Notes: generated by a model from the letters alone, not told the origin. Shown: positions 1 through 9,194, numbered from the stretch's first letter. The stretch is 10,799 nt of DNA from Gammaproteobacteria bacterium (GCA_030617565.1 JAUWVE010000043.1:1-10799); one strand, 5' to 3'. Made by a program: numbers and translations.

Positions 1-467
1 TTGATTTTCCTGATAACTCATTCGATGTGGTGATATGTTCGCAGATCTACGAACATGTCCCCGATGCAGGACAAATGATGGAGCAGATTTTTCGGGTATT
101 GAAGCCTGAAGGTGTCTGCTATTTTGCTGCTGGGAACAGGCTCTCAATTGAAGAGCATCATTACAATTTGCCATTTCTATCTGTTATTCCGCGTTCCCTT
201 GGTCATCTCTATCTCAGGTTGGCAGGAAAGGGTAAATATTATTACGAAAAACACCTGAGCTACTGGGGTCTGAAATGGTTGGTCAAACAGTTTGAGATTA
301 TTGATTACACAACTAAAGTAATTAATGATCCGGAAAAATTTGATGTGGCTTATATGCTGGAGCCAGACTCTACTAAGCAAAAGGTCTCGCAATTTATCGT
401 TAAGAGACTTTACTGGCTTTGCCCTGGGTATATCTGGCTACTAAAAAAACCCGCCAGGGAGAATTAA
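1..467 (+). CDS. class I SAM-dependent methyltransferase (Methyltransf_11-like), 5' end missing
   Basis: The open frame is already running at the left edge (first full codon at 3), so the N-terminal half with the SAM-binding glycine loop lies outside the window. The visible part opens with DFPDNSFDVVICSQIYEHVPD, covering the 'FPDNSFDVV' strand-4 region and the 'EHVPD' helix of type 11 methyltransferases. It continues with the usual 'IFRVLKPEG' strand-5 region and a C-terminal extension rich in Tyr and Trp (LGHLYLRLAGKGKYYYEKH). Such proteins methylate small molecules, sugars or lipids; the substrate cannot be read from this piece. The GTG at 27 is only an internal Val codon, because the homologous frame continues upstream of it. 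The stop (465-467) overlaps the purK stop on the other strand by 4 bp. With the decayed glycosyltransferase beyond purEK it may be the edge of a glycan-modification locus (inference). Confidence 0.85.
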   Translation, partial: DFPDNSFDVVICSQIYEHVPDAGQMMEQIFRVLKPEGVCYFAAGNRLSIEEHHYNLPFLSVIPRSLGHLYLRLAGKGKYYYEKHLSYWGLKWLVKQFEIIDYTTKVINDPEKFDVAYMLEPDSTKQKVSQFIVKRLYWLCPGYIWLLKKPAREN

Positions 468-1600
468 TTTTTCTCTAAAGATATTACCTTTTTCAATGTC
501 TCCGCCTGGTCAACTAAAGCTTCTATTTCTTTTCCCACGCAACAAAAGTGCCCCATCTTGCGGCCGGGTCTGGGTTCTTTTTTACCATAGAGATGAAGAA
601 AAACACCCGGATTCTTCAATAATTCATCCCAAGGCGGTGTTCCTTTCTGCCATGCATCTCCAAGAATATTGACCATTACTACAGGTGCAGTGAGATCGGA
701 CTTTCCCGGACGGAAGCCGCATAGTGTCCGTACCTGTTGCTGAAACTGGTCTGTCAAACAGGCATCCAGGGTGTAGTGGCCTGAATTATGCGGCCTGGGG
801 GCCATCTCATTAATCATAATTTTATTATTTTTATCGACGAAGAACTCTACAGCCAGAACACCACAGTAATCCAGTTTTTCAGCAAGTATACGTGCCATTT
901 TTTCCGCCTTACTGGACACCTCAGGCTTAACCCTGGCAGGTACGATGCTGATATCGAGAATGCCGTTTTTATGACTGTTTTCTGCCACAGAAAAGGTTTC
1001 AATGTGACCACAGACGCTACGGGCCAGCACGACAGAAATTTCACAGGCAAGATCTATGCGTTGTTCCAGTACACAGGGTTTGGCGCCCAGTTGTTGAAAG
1101 GCAGGCTTCAGATCAGACGAATTAGAAATAACAACCTGTCCTTTGCCGTCGTAACCCAGAGTTGCAGTTTTCAGAATTGCAGGGAAAGGGATATTTTCTA
1201 TCACCCTTTCAAGGTCAGATTCATTTTGGATGACATGGTAATCAACGGTATCTAGTCCGATATTGCGCAGGGTTTGCTTTTCAATGATACGGTCCTGGGC
1301 GATACTTATGGCAGTGGCGGAAGGGCGGACAGGTATATGTTCTGCTATGGTTAGCAAACTGGAAGCGGGTATATTTTCAAATTCCGTCGTGACGGCAGCA
1401 CATTCAGAGGCCAGCCGTGCAAGAGAGGCCCCATCATCGTAGGAGGCACAGATGTGTTCGGTTGCGAAAGATGCGGCCGGGCTGCTAACGTCAGGGTCCA
1501 GCACTATGACTTCATAGCCCATGGTTCGTGCGGCCACGGTAAACATACGGCCAAGCTGACCTCCACCCAATAGCCCGAGTGTTGCACCTGGTAATATCAT
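464..1600 (-). CDS. purK: N5-carboxyaminoimidazole ribonucleotide synthase (ATP-grasp)
   Basis: PurK uses ATP and bicarbonate to turn 5-aminoimidazole ribonucleotide (AIR) into N5-CAIR, a cytosolic step of de novo purine synthesis; PurE then rearranges the product. The 378-residue protein is full length (E. coli PurK is about 355). Visible features are the N-terminal nucleotide-fold loop GGGQLGRM (12-19), the ATP-grasp lid KTATLGYDGKGQ (144-155), the acidic strand VEFFVD (251-256) and the metal/phosphate motif NEMAPRPHNSGH (264-275). The ATG at 1600 gives the canonical 'LGLLGGGQLGRM' N terminus. It lies 14 bp after the purE stop, so the pair should be co-transcribed as purE-purK. No strong Shine-Dalgarno is visible, which suits translation coupled to purE. 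The 3' end overlaps the methyltransferase stop by 4 bp, leaving no room for a separate terminator. Confidence 0.97.
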   Translation of the reverse strand: MILPGATLGLLGGGQLGRMFTVAARTMGYEVIVLDPDVSSPAASFATEHICASYDDGASLARLASECAAVTTEFENIPASSLLTIAEHIPVRPSATAISIAQDRIIEKQTLRNIGLDTVDYHVIQNESDLERVIENIPFPAILKTATLGYDGKGQVVISNSSDLKPAFQQLGAKPCVLEQRIDLACEISVVLARSVCGHIETFSVAENSHKNGILDISIVPARVKPEVSSKAEKMARILAEKLDYCGVLAVEFFVDKNNKIMINEMAPRPHNSGHYTLDACLTDQFQQQVRTLCGFRPGKSDLTAPVVMVNILGDAWQKGTPPWDELLKNPGVFLHLYGKKEPRPGRKMGHFCCVGKEIEALVDQAETLKKVISLEKN

Positions 1601-1614
1601 TTCTGAAGTAATTA

Positions 1615-2109
1615 TTAGCTGCCTGGGAGGTGGCGTGACAGGACTTCTTCTGCCTGGGCCTGACGAAAATCAATCAGTTTCTGTGCCATTTCACGGTCTG
1701 AAGCCGCCAGGATGGAGGCAGCAAATAATGCAGCATTCCGGGCGCCGGCCTGACCGATTGCAAAGGTGGCAACGGGTACACCCGCTGGCATCTGTACGAT
1801 AGAGAGCAGCGAGTCCATGCCCTTAAGGTGGCGGCTGTTTACCGGCACGCCCAGCACTGGAAGTGTCGTTTTTGCCGCCAGCATGCCCGGCAAGTGTGCT
1901 GCACCGCCAGCACCGGCAATAATAACTTTTAGGCCTCTCTCAATAGCTGATTCGGCGTATTGATACAACAAATCCGGAGTCCTGTGGGCAGATACGATCT
2001 TGCTATCATAGGAGATGGCGAACTCATCTAGCGTCCTGCAGGCATGCTGCATGACGTCCCAATCGCTATCGCTACCCATGACAACACCTACTTTTACGAT
2101 ATTACTCAT
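1615..2109 (-). CDS. purE: N5-carboxyaminoimidazole ribonucleotide mutase
   Basis: Class I PurE moves the carboxylate of N5-CAIR to C4, giving CAIR for PurC, and forms an octamer in the cytosol. The 164-residue length matches the family. Diagnostic motifs are GSDSDW (12-17), SAHRTP (40-45, with the catalytic His), AGAGGAAHLPGM (65-76) and VPVATFAIGQAGARNA (111-126). The presence of PurK next door supports the bacterial class I reaction rather than the class II (direct CO2) one. The ATG at 2109 fits the short N terminus before the first beta strand. The gene leads the purEK operon. I could not find a convincing PurR-type operator or -35/-10 pair upstream. Confidence 0.97.
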   Translation of the reverse strand: MSNIVKVGVVMGSDSDWDVMQHACRTLDEFAISYDSKIVSAHRTPDLLYQYAESAIERGLKVIIAGAGGAAHLPGMLAAKTTLPVLGVPVNSRHLKGMDSLLSIVQMPAGVPVATFAIGQAGARNAALFAASILAASDREMAQKLIDFRQAQAEEVLSRHLPGS

Positions 2110-2258
2110 TCAATACTGCTCATTATTGTAGTAATTGGCGAATTGTGCAGATTTTCAACAGATGTCGCAAGTAAAGATATTAGCATCTGACAGGTTTTCA
2201 TTCAGGCGTAAAAAATATTTTTATTCTGCAGAATGTAATTTGGCGAGCTATTAGAATT

Positions 2259-2526
2259 ATGACCGTGTTGCAAAAAGAGTTGCTTGTCGTTGTAACGCCT
2301 GTTTTTGAAGATGCTGAAGTTGCCAGCCGGTTTTTCAAGGAGCTTTCTAGTTCACTCGGTAACCATGGTTATAAAGAAAAAGTCGTGTAGAAACAATCCG
2401 CATTTGATTCGCTTACCGAGGGCGATTAATGCCTCGCCATTACCAGGTAGTGTACGCTGTCATTGGCCAGGCTTGACAGGCTATCGAACCAGATTAACTT
2501 TGATAAAAGGTAAACAATGTAGATAA
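2259..2526 (+). pseudogene. probable decayed N-terminal part of a family 2 glycosyltransferase
   Basis: An ATG at 2259 opens a 43-codon frame ending at TAG 2388-2390. It reads MTVLQKELLVVVTPVFEDAE and then VASRFFKELSSSLG. This strongly resembles the start of GT2 enzymes ('LLVVVTPVYEDvEas..LFkELa'), where a conserved VDDGS nucleotide-sugar motif should follow. Here the frame reaches a stop exactly where that motif is expected. After the stop the same frame reads KQSAFDSLTEGD and stops again. The next recognisable trace is in another frame: around 2452-2484 LPGSVRCHWPGLTGY is reminiscent of the 'RNVGHQRAlatGY' segment of the family, with at least one codon lost. I read this as a GT2 gene broken by deletion and frameshift. 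A short unrelated ORF is the alternative; the N-terminal likeness is the strongest part and the later match is weak. Confidence 0.4.
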
Positions 2527-2624
2527 ACAGAGGGGGCCAGATCAGATGGATTACTTTAATTCTTGCCATACACAGATTCTAACCTTAACACGGGTATCTA
2601 AATACTCTATTGGCTGCCATATAG

Positions 2625-2652
2625 TTGTCAAAATATGATGAGCCGGTAAACT
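2625..2652 (+). promoter_or_regulatory. candidate sigma70 promoter for birA-coaX
   Basis: TTGTCA (2625-2630) and TAAACT (2647-2652) are spaced by 16 bp, matching 5 of 6 and 4 of 6 consensus positions. They lie about 40 bp before the birA ATG. This is a pattern match only. There is no convincing Shine-Dalgarno before birA. Confidence 0.35.
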
Positions 2653-2688
2653 GTTGCCTGTTTCGTTTCGTATATTTGAAAATAACAC

Positions 2689-3668
2689 ATGTCAAAAACG
2701 TCACTTCATGTACTGGAATTGCTTTCATCCGGCAACTTAATTTCCGGTGAGATCATCGGGAAAATGCTGGGTGTCAGTCGTATGGCTGTTTCCAAATCGA
2801 TTAAGGGCTTATGTGAAAAGGGTCTGGATATTAGCTCGGTTCCCGGCAGGGGCTATCAATTAAAGTCCCCGGTACAATTGCTTGATAAAAATGCAATTCA
2901 TTCAGCATTAGATAAAAATGCAGCAGAAACGAATCAAATTGAGATTTTGCATGAGATTAGTTCTACCAGCGACTATTTGCTTGAACTATCACATGACGGC
3001 GACATAAACCGGCGTATATGCCTCGCTGAAAGTCAACATAGTGGAAGAGGGCGACGTCAGAGAGAATGGCATGCTACCCCCTACCGGAATATTATACTCT
3101 CGATGGGCTGGTGCTTTGATGAGGGTATGTCAGGCCTTTCCGGACTGGGTATAGCGGCGGGTATTACGATAGTCAGGACTTTACATGAGGCTGGTTTTGA
3201 CAGGGATATCGGACTCAAGTGGCCGAACGATATAGTCTGGAATGACAATAAGCTTGGTGGCCTATTGATTGACGTACGAGGCGAACATGATGGGCCTTGC
3301 CTGGCTGTATTGGGTTTTGGCCTTAATCTTTCACTGTCTGCTGCAGAGCTGCAAGCGATAGATCAACCCTGTGCCAGCCTTGAGCAAATAACTAACAAGT
3401 CCGTTGATCGCAACGCTCTTGTAGCAGACCTGGTCAGCGCGTTGACAGAATTATTTGAAGGCTATGTCGCATCAGATTTCGAGGATTTTCAGCAGTTATG
3501 GCCAGGCTACGACCGTTTGCACGGTCGAGAAGTCAAAGTTACCAGAGGTGAGATGTCATTTTCTGGCGTGGCGATGGGCATCGACAGGCTTGGTGCGTTA
3601 ATGCTGGATGAAGGGAAAAAACCGTACTCAAGTTTCCTGTCTGGCGAAGTTAGCCTGAGGTTGGCTCT

Positions 3669-3672
<4 letters not shown>
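2689..3672 (+). CDS. birA: bifunctional biotin-protein ligase / biotin repressor
   Basis: BirA makes biotinyl-5'-AMP from biotin and ATP and transfers biotin to the lysine of the acetyl-CoA carboxylase carrier protein; with a DNA-binding domain it can also repress biotin genes. All three domains are visible in 327 residues (E. coli BirA has 321). There is an N-terminal winged helix-turn-helix (about 1-60, GEIIGKMLGVSRMAVSKSIK then GRGYQL), a catalytic core with the adenylate-binding loop AESQHSGRGRRQREW (113-127), KWPNDI (177-182) and KLGGLLID (188-195), and an SH3-like C-terminal domain (about 275-325, FSGVAMGIDRLGALML). The DNA-binding domain makes it the repressor type; no biotin operon is in view. 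The stop overlaps the coaX start as ATGA, implying translational coupling. The birA-pantothenate kinase pairing is the usual gammaproteobacterial arrangement. Confidence 0.97.
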
Positions 3673-4486
<814 letters not shown>

Positions 4487-4498
4487 TGGTATTTTTCC

Positions 4499-4519
4499 TT
4501 TAACTTTTAACCTTTAACC
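4499..4519 (-). repeat. second heptamer array (TTTAACT, TTTAACC x2)
   Basis: Three consecutive 7-bp units, TTTAACT then TTTAACC twice (4499-4505, 4506-4512, 4513-4519), lie 12 bp after the GAAAACC array. The last unit contains the RND stop codon (4514-4516 on the minus strand). Read on the minus strand the unit is GGTTAAA, a different word of the same length as the neighbouring array. Confidence 0.8.
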
Positions 4520-7500
4520 TTTCCTCTTCGACTTCTTCCCAACCCGCCCAATCGCAAAAGCCGCCGGAATCACGATTAGTGTAATTAAGGTCGAAAAGAT
4601 CAACCCCCACGATAGTGCCAGCGCCATCGGCGACACAAAGGGATCCATGCCACCCCAGCCATAGGCGGTTGGCAGCAGACCCACCACGGTGGTGGTGGCC
4701 GTCAGTATCACGGCCCGTAAGCGTCGGCGACCGGCTTCCATGATGGCATCGAAGGTATCCATTCCCTGCTCAATAGCACGCTGGACAAACACCAGCAGCA
4801 CCAGTGAACTGTTAACAACCACGCCGGTCAGTGCCACGCCGCCCATCAGGGCGAAGAATGACAGCGGCATTGGCATCCAGTACTTATCATGCAGGTAGAA
4901 ACCGATAATGATACCGATGGCACCAAAGGGTATTGCCAGCATGACATAGAAGGGGTAACTAAAACGATTGAACTGGACCGCCAGGATGATAAATATCCCC
5001 AGCATGGCGAAGACCAGGGACTGCATCAGGCCCGTGACCGATTCCTGGTTTTTTTCTTCTTCGCCACCATAATTAATGACGACCTTGCCGTGCAGATTGC
5101 CCAGCCATTTCGGTTCATCTTTTGCTACCAGATTGTTCAGTGCCGAGCTGGTGATAATATCGTTGTCGATGTTGGCAGCAACATGGATAACGCGGATGCC
5201 TTCTTTATGCCGGATGGTAGTAAAGCCCGGGTGTTCTTCCAGTCTGGCAACTTCTTTGAGCGGTATCAGGCCGCCGCGTGTGTTTGATATCAACAGGTTT
5301 TCCAGGTAATCGCGCTGTTTAGCCGGGTTTGCCGGGTAGCGAACGGTGATGTCGATCTCTTCAGTTCCTCGACGCGTGGTGGCGACTCTGAGTCCACCTA
5401 CGGCGGCACGGACATGCGAGGCTATGGTACTTAAAGGCACTCCGGCATAGGTGGCCAATGCCCGGTTGACCACGACATGCAGTGATTCATCACCGGCCTC
5501 GGAGCCGCTTTCTATGGATGTGACACCATCGATGCCTTGCAGGTATTCCATCAATTGCTCAGAGGCTTTTTTGGTATCGGCGTTTTCTCCCTGTGAAATC
5601 TCCACCTGTAATGCGCGTCCGGCAGGCGGACCCGGTTTTAGCTCCGCAAAAGAAATTTTCATATCAGGGAACAGCGGCGGGATCTCTTTTTCGATCTGCC
5701 GCATATCTACCATAACATCATGCCCCTCACGAGAGATAGCGGGCTGGTAGATAACAGAAATCTGGCCAAATCGTGCACCACGCTGGGTCAGAGGGTCTCC
5801 AGTATCTACGGCTATTTGTCCGGTACTGATCAAGGTGGTTTCCAGCACCATGTCATCGGTGCGTTCCCGGATGGCTCTGTCGATCTCGATCATTTTCTCC
5901 CGCATGATATCAAGGCGCGTACCGGCAGGGGCGGTAACGCGAACCGTATACTGGTCAATACCAGCAGCAGGAAAAAGCTGGAAAGACATCCTTGTTGCAG
6001 CCAGGTAAAAGCTGCCGAATAACAGCAGCAGGGCAAGGGTTACCGTAATCCAGCGGAACCGTATTGCCTGCCTGAGGGTAGCAAGATAGGTGTTCTCGAT
6101 GGCGGTGATCCAACGACGTTCCTCGGGGTGTTTATCGGGGCTGGCAAAATGAGCGACATGACCCGGCAAAATCAGAAAGGCCTCCAGCCAGGAGAAAAAC
6201 AACAGCGAGATGACAACAATCGGTATGGCAACAATGAACTTTCCGATAATGCCCTCCATAAACAACAATGGGCCAAAAGCAACCACTGTAGTCAGTATGG
6301 TTGCAGTCACCGGGCCGATGATTTCTAATGAACCATTTACTGCAGCAACAGTCGGATTTTCCCCTTTTTCCATATGCCAGGTAATATTCTCCCCGACAAT
6401 GATGGCGTCATCGACCAGCATGCCCAATACCATGATGAAGCCGAGCATAGAGATCAGATTTAACGTAACACCCGCTACCAGCAGCGAAAACAGACCGATG
6501 GAGAAGACGATAGGCAGGCCGAGGGTCGTAGTAAAAGCAACAGATGGGCGAAGAAATAGTACCAGTGAAATCAGTACCAGGAGGAGTCCGACGACACCAT
6601 TATTGGTCAGTACACCCAGGCGTAGACGGGCAAAGCGTGAGAAATCCTGGTAGGTATCAACACGAATATCTGAGCCATGTCTGTCAGCAACAGTAGTAAT
6701 GTAGTCACGGATACGATCAACGGTTGAAATGATGTCCGCCCTGGTCTGTTTCAGGATGATAATGGCCAGGGCCGGCTGACCCTGAACGTCATATATTTTT
6801 GAGGGTTTCTCCAGTGTCTCAGTAATGCTGGCAATGTCTTTAAGCCGTAGGGCATCACCGCGTTCATTTGATCGTAATACCAGCTCACCGGCATCTCCAG
6901 CGCCTTTCAGTTCACCGGTAATTCGTATCGCATATTTTTGTTCATTGGTTTCCAGATCGCCGCCCGGGACATTGACATTCCATGATTCGATGACGCGCAC
7001 CACGTCACCGGTGGCGATGTGTTCCTTGCGCATCTTTTCAGGATTGAGAGTGATGCGAATCTCAGCTTTGCGCTGCCCTTGAATAAAGACTTTTGCAACA
7101 CCATCGATTTGCAGCAGCTCATCGACCATATCTTTACCGAGACGGTGCAGCTCAAGGCCGCTACGTCTGGCAGAGACCGCCAGGTTGATAACAGGAAATA
7201 CCGCCCCATCAATCTCGGTCACGAACGGGTCGTTGGGCAGGTCGGAGGGTAGGTCTGCCTGATTGACCGCCTGCTGTACATCGCTGACGATACGTTGACG
7301 GTTGCTCGCTTCCGGATCAATTTCCAGATTGATGCGTCCTGAACCGGGAAAGGAGGTCGAGGTCATCTTGTCGATGCCACTGGTAGATTTCAACTGCTGC
7401 TCTATCGGAGTGACGATCAGCCGTTCTACTTCTTCAGGAGAGGCCCCGGGGTAGGCAAAATCAATCTGGATTCGATCGAGGTTTACATTCGGAAATGCCT

Positions 7501-7606
7501 CACGATTTATCTCCACCATCGCATACAGACCAAGCGCCAGCATAAAAAAGGAAATCATATTTATGACCAGCGGGCGGTTGACGAGGAATTGGATGATTGT
7601 TCGCAT
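4514..7606 (-). CDS. RND-superfamily efflux permease (AcrB/AcrD/AcrF-type)
   Basis: This is a proton-driven inner-membrane transporter that works with an adaptor and an outer-membrane channel; the substrate cannot be told from sequence. The 1030 residues are typical of the family. The order is TM1 (about 11-31), porter loop 1 (32-330, beginning FPNVNLDRIQI and PGASPEEVE), TM2-TM6 (about 334-480), TM7 (about 517-536), porter loop 2 (540-860, with the ELKPGPPAGRALQVE stretch at 655-669), then TM8-TM12 (864-1018). TM4 carries the proton-relay pair D399-D400 in LGMLVDDAIIVGEN. At the place of AcrB Lys940 in TM10 this protein has Asn932 (GVVVNSSLVLLVF), as in RND branches with 'GVVVNNA'. The start at 7606 gives the standard short cytoplasmic N terminus. 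No Shine-Dalgarno is visible, and a heptamer array begins 9 bp upstream. The TolC-family gene is upstream on the same strand, but no membrane-fusion protein gene lies between them. Confidence 0.93.
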   Translation of the reverse strand: MRTIIQFLVNRPLVINMISFFMLALGLYAMVEINREAFPNVNLDRIQIDFAYPGASPEEVERLIVTPIEQQLKSTSGIDKMTSTSFPGSGRINLEIDPEASNRQRIVSDVQQAVNQADLPSDLPNDPFVTEIDGAVFPVINLAVSARRSGLELHRLGKDMVDELLQIDGVAKVFIQGQRKAEIRITLNPEKMRKEHIATGDVVRVIESWNVNVPGGDLETNEQKYAIRITGELKGAGDAGELVLRSNERGDALRLKDIASITETLEKPSKIYDVQGQPALAIIILKQTRADIISTVDRIRDYITTVADRHGSDIRVDTYQDFSRFARLRLGVLTNNGVVGLLLVLISLVLFLRPSVAFTTTLGLPIVFSIGLFSLLVAGVTLNLISMLGFIMVLGMLVDDAIIVGENITWHMEKGENPTVAAVNGSLEIIGPVTATILTTVVAFGPLLFMEGIIGKFIVAIPIVVISLLFFSWLEAFLILPGHVAHFASPDKHPEERRWITAIENTYLATLRQAIRFRWITVTLALLLLFGSFYLAATRMSFQLFPAAGIDQYTVRVTAPAGTRLDIMREKMIEIDRAIRERTDDMVLETTLISTGQIAVDTGDPLTQRGARFGQISVIYQPAISREGHDVMVDMRQIEKEIPPLFPDMKISFAELKPGPPAGRALQVEISQGENADTKKASEQLMEYLQGIDGVTSIESGSEAGDESLHVVVNRALATYAGVPLSTIASHVRAAVGGLRVATTRRGTEEIDITVRYPANPAKQRDYLENLLISNTRGGLIPLKEVARLEEHPGFTTIRHKEGIRVIHVAANIDNDIITSSALNNLVAKDEPKWLGNLHGKVVINYGGEEEKNQESVTGLMQSLVFAMLGIFIILAVQFNRFSYPFYVMLAIPFGAIGIIIGFYLHDKYWMPMPLSFFALMGGVALTGVVVNSSLVLLVFVQRAIEQGMDTFDAIMEAGRRRLRAVILTATTTVVGLLPTAYGWGGMDPFVSPMALALSWGLIFSTLITLIVIPAAFAIGRVGKKSKRKG

Positions 7607-7614
7607 AGAAAAAA

Positions 7615-7720
7615 GTTTTACGTTTTATGTATTACGTTTTACGTGTACAGAGTTGTTCTGGCTGTAGCTTAGTGATCATATTTTGACTTTACGTAATACG
7701 TAAACCGTAATACGTAAAAC
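7615..7720. repeat. paired heptamer arrays forming a long inverted repeat
   Basis: The left array, 7615-7642, is GTTTTAC, GTTTTAT, GTATTAC, GTTTTAC. The right array, 7693-7720, is GTAATAC, GTAAACC, GTAATAC, GTAAAAC. They are reverse complements of one word family. In the best register 7622-7644 pairs with 7698-7720 at 21 of 23 positions around a 53-nt loop. The structure fills most of the gap between the TolC-family stop (7725) and the RND start (7606). A transcript carrying both genes would therefore contain a large hairpin just ahead of the RND start, which could act as attenuator, stabiliser or partial terminator (inference). There is no T-run typical of an intrinsic terminator. Confidence 0.9.
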
Positions 7721-7724
7721 CACG

Positions 7725-9194
7725 TTACAAATCTTTCCATATGACCCCACGCAACCGCTCCAGTTCATTTAGCGTATTAACCAGGTTAACCTGCGAATTT
7801 GCCAGCGCTGATTCGGCCACCGAAAGGTCTTCCTCGAAAATGATCAGGTCAGCCGTTGTTGTGCGCCCGGTCCGGTAGCGAGTTACTGCCTCGTCGAATT
7901 TCTTTTTTTCAGCGTCTTTAAGACGACTATTACTGCTAATAGATCTTTTTTGATCATGAATCAGTCCGAGCAGTCGATCAATATCGTTATCCAGGTCGAT
8001 GCCCAGCTGCCGTATCTGGTTATCAGCGATATCTCTGTTCAATAGTGCCTGCTGCAAAGCAGCCCGGAGTCCGGATTTATCCATGTGTGCCCTGTACTCG
8101 AGGCCAACTTTACCCGCAAGATCTGTTTCATCTAAATCTGTCTTTGCTGTTGGACCTGCTTTTGCCCTGGCACCTACTGAAACAATGACGTCCAGGGTGT
8201 CTTTTTTATTGTTACGCTGAAGTTCTATATTGCTTTCGGCAGCCTGTTTAGATGCCTCTGCCTTGCTTAGCGCCGGGCTATAGTTGAAAACCTGCTCATG
8301 CAGGATGCTGCGGGCAGGGATTTCCATTTTTGTATAATCGAGCTTGGAGCTATATTTCGTAGTAGCAGGAATGTTCATCAAGCGGTTGAGGTTGAATAAA
8401 GACTGATTTCTGGCCGTTTCCAGTGTTGTCAGTACAGCAAGTTTACGGTCAAGCCGGGCCTGGCTCTGTAAAATATCCTTTTCCTCGCTGATCCCAAGCT
8501 TTTTATTTCGAATTACAAATTCATGCAGGCGACGTAAACGATCGACCCCCTCGCTGGTGTTGGCATGGTTTACCTCGATCGTGGCAAGTGCGAAATAAAG
8601 AACAGCCACCTGTTTGGCAAGTGTATCCCGGAGTATAAATTCTTCAGCCTGGCTTGCGGTGACCTGTGCTCTTGCAGCTTCTTCTGCTGAATGGTACGCG
8701 ACATTGCCGGCATCTTTCTTAAGCGGTTTGCGATAGGAGAGATTGATTGCAGAGTCATTGGATGGGTTCGGCAAGGTATTGATGAAAACCACCTCATTAT
8801 CTGTGCGAATATAGGATGCATCCAGGGTGATGCGGTCACCGGACTCGAGTTTTCGAGTTAGTGCGCCGCGTGCTATAACGGTATCCGCAGGCGTTCCAAA
8901 GCCAGCAATATCGTGAGAGAAGCTGGTATCTGCAGTTGCTATCCAGGTCAGTGTTGAATAGATGCGATCAAGCTCAAGAGTACTGCGCTGTACCTGTATG
9001 ATCGCAGATTGAAGCGTAGGGTAGACAGCTATGACCCGGGCCAGGATATCTTCGTAGCTTTTTGTCTCAGTCTCAATTATTGTTTCTTCTGTCGCTGCAT
9101 CGCTTGCATAACCAGGTTGTATGGGCGCAAATATACATACCAGCAATATTCTGATGCAAAGGTGGATAAATGGTCTTGTGTTACAGGAAATCAC
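7725..9194 (-). CDS. TolC-family outer-membrane efflux protein
   Basis: TolC-family proteins form trimeric outer-membrane channels with a long periplasmic alpha-barrel and serve RND pumps and type I secretion. The 489-residue product has a signal peptide (hydrophobic IRILLVCIFAPI, about 14-25, with a likely cleavage after GYA at 30). Two OEP-type repeats follow (about 50-275 and 290-485), with the long amphipathic helices and heptad-like Ala/Leu/Glu/Gln/Arg pattern of the family (for example KKFDEAVTRYRTGRTTTADL near the end). The start is GTG at 9194; a stop lies a few codons upstream in frame and no good Shine-Dalgarno is visible, so a downstream start such as a TTG before the hydrophobic core remains possible. 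It is the first gene of the block, with the RND permease after it. It is divergent from the SPOR gene. Its role with that pump is inferred from position. Confidence 0.88.
   Translation of the reverse strand: MISCNTRPFIHLCIRILLVCIFAPIQPGYASDAATEETIIETETKSYEDILARVIAVYPTLQSAIIQVQRSTLELDRIYSTLTWIATADTSFSHDIAGFGTPADTVIARGALTRKLESGDRITLDASYIRTDNEVVFINTLPNPSNDSAINLSYRKPLKKDAGNVAYHSAEEAARAQVTASQAEEFILRDTLAKQVAVLYFALATIEVNHANTSEGVDRLRRLHEFVIRNKKLGISEEKDILQSQARLDRKLAVLTTLETARNQSLFNLNRLMNIPATTKYSSKLDYTKMEIPARSILHEQVFNYSPALSKAEASKQAAESNIELQRNNKKDTLDVIVSVGARAKAGPTAKTDLDETDLAGKVGLEYRAHMDKSGLRAALQQALLNRDIADNQIRQLGIDLDNDIDRLLGLIHDQKRSISSNSRLKDAEKKKFDEAVTRYRTGRTTTADLIIFEEDLSVAESALANSQVNLVNTLNELERLRGVIWKDL

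Larger units (their letters stand above)
2110..2688. other. 579-bp stretch without an intact gene
   Basis: This lies between the divergent purE (-) and birA (+). It must hold both promoters. 2110-2258 is A+T-rich with no clear promoter or operator motif. 2259-2526 carries what looks like the remains of a family 2 glycosyltransferase (listed separately). 2527-2624 shows no recognisable coding homology. A candidate birA promoter lies at 2625-2652. I saw no tRNA, terminator hairpin or insertion-sequence ends. Confidence 0.6.

Noticed and set aside
788..1255. Plus-strand ORF of 155 codons
   Set aside because: It is the antisense shadow of purK, whose conserved motifs lie in the minus-strand frame.
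2546..2638. A 30-residue ORF (MDYFNSCHTQ...) with a G-rich stretch upstream
   Set aside because: It is short, lacks recognisable likeness and overlaps the candidate birA promoter; nothing supports translation.
4889..6653. Several plus-strand ORFs of 66-147 codons
   Set aside because: They are antisense to the RND permease and have no coherent protein features of their own.
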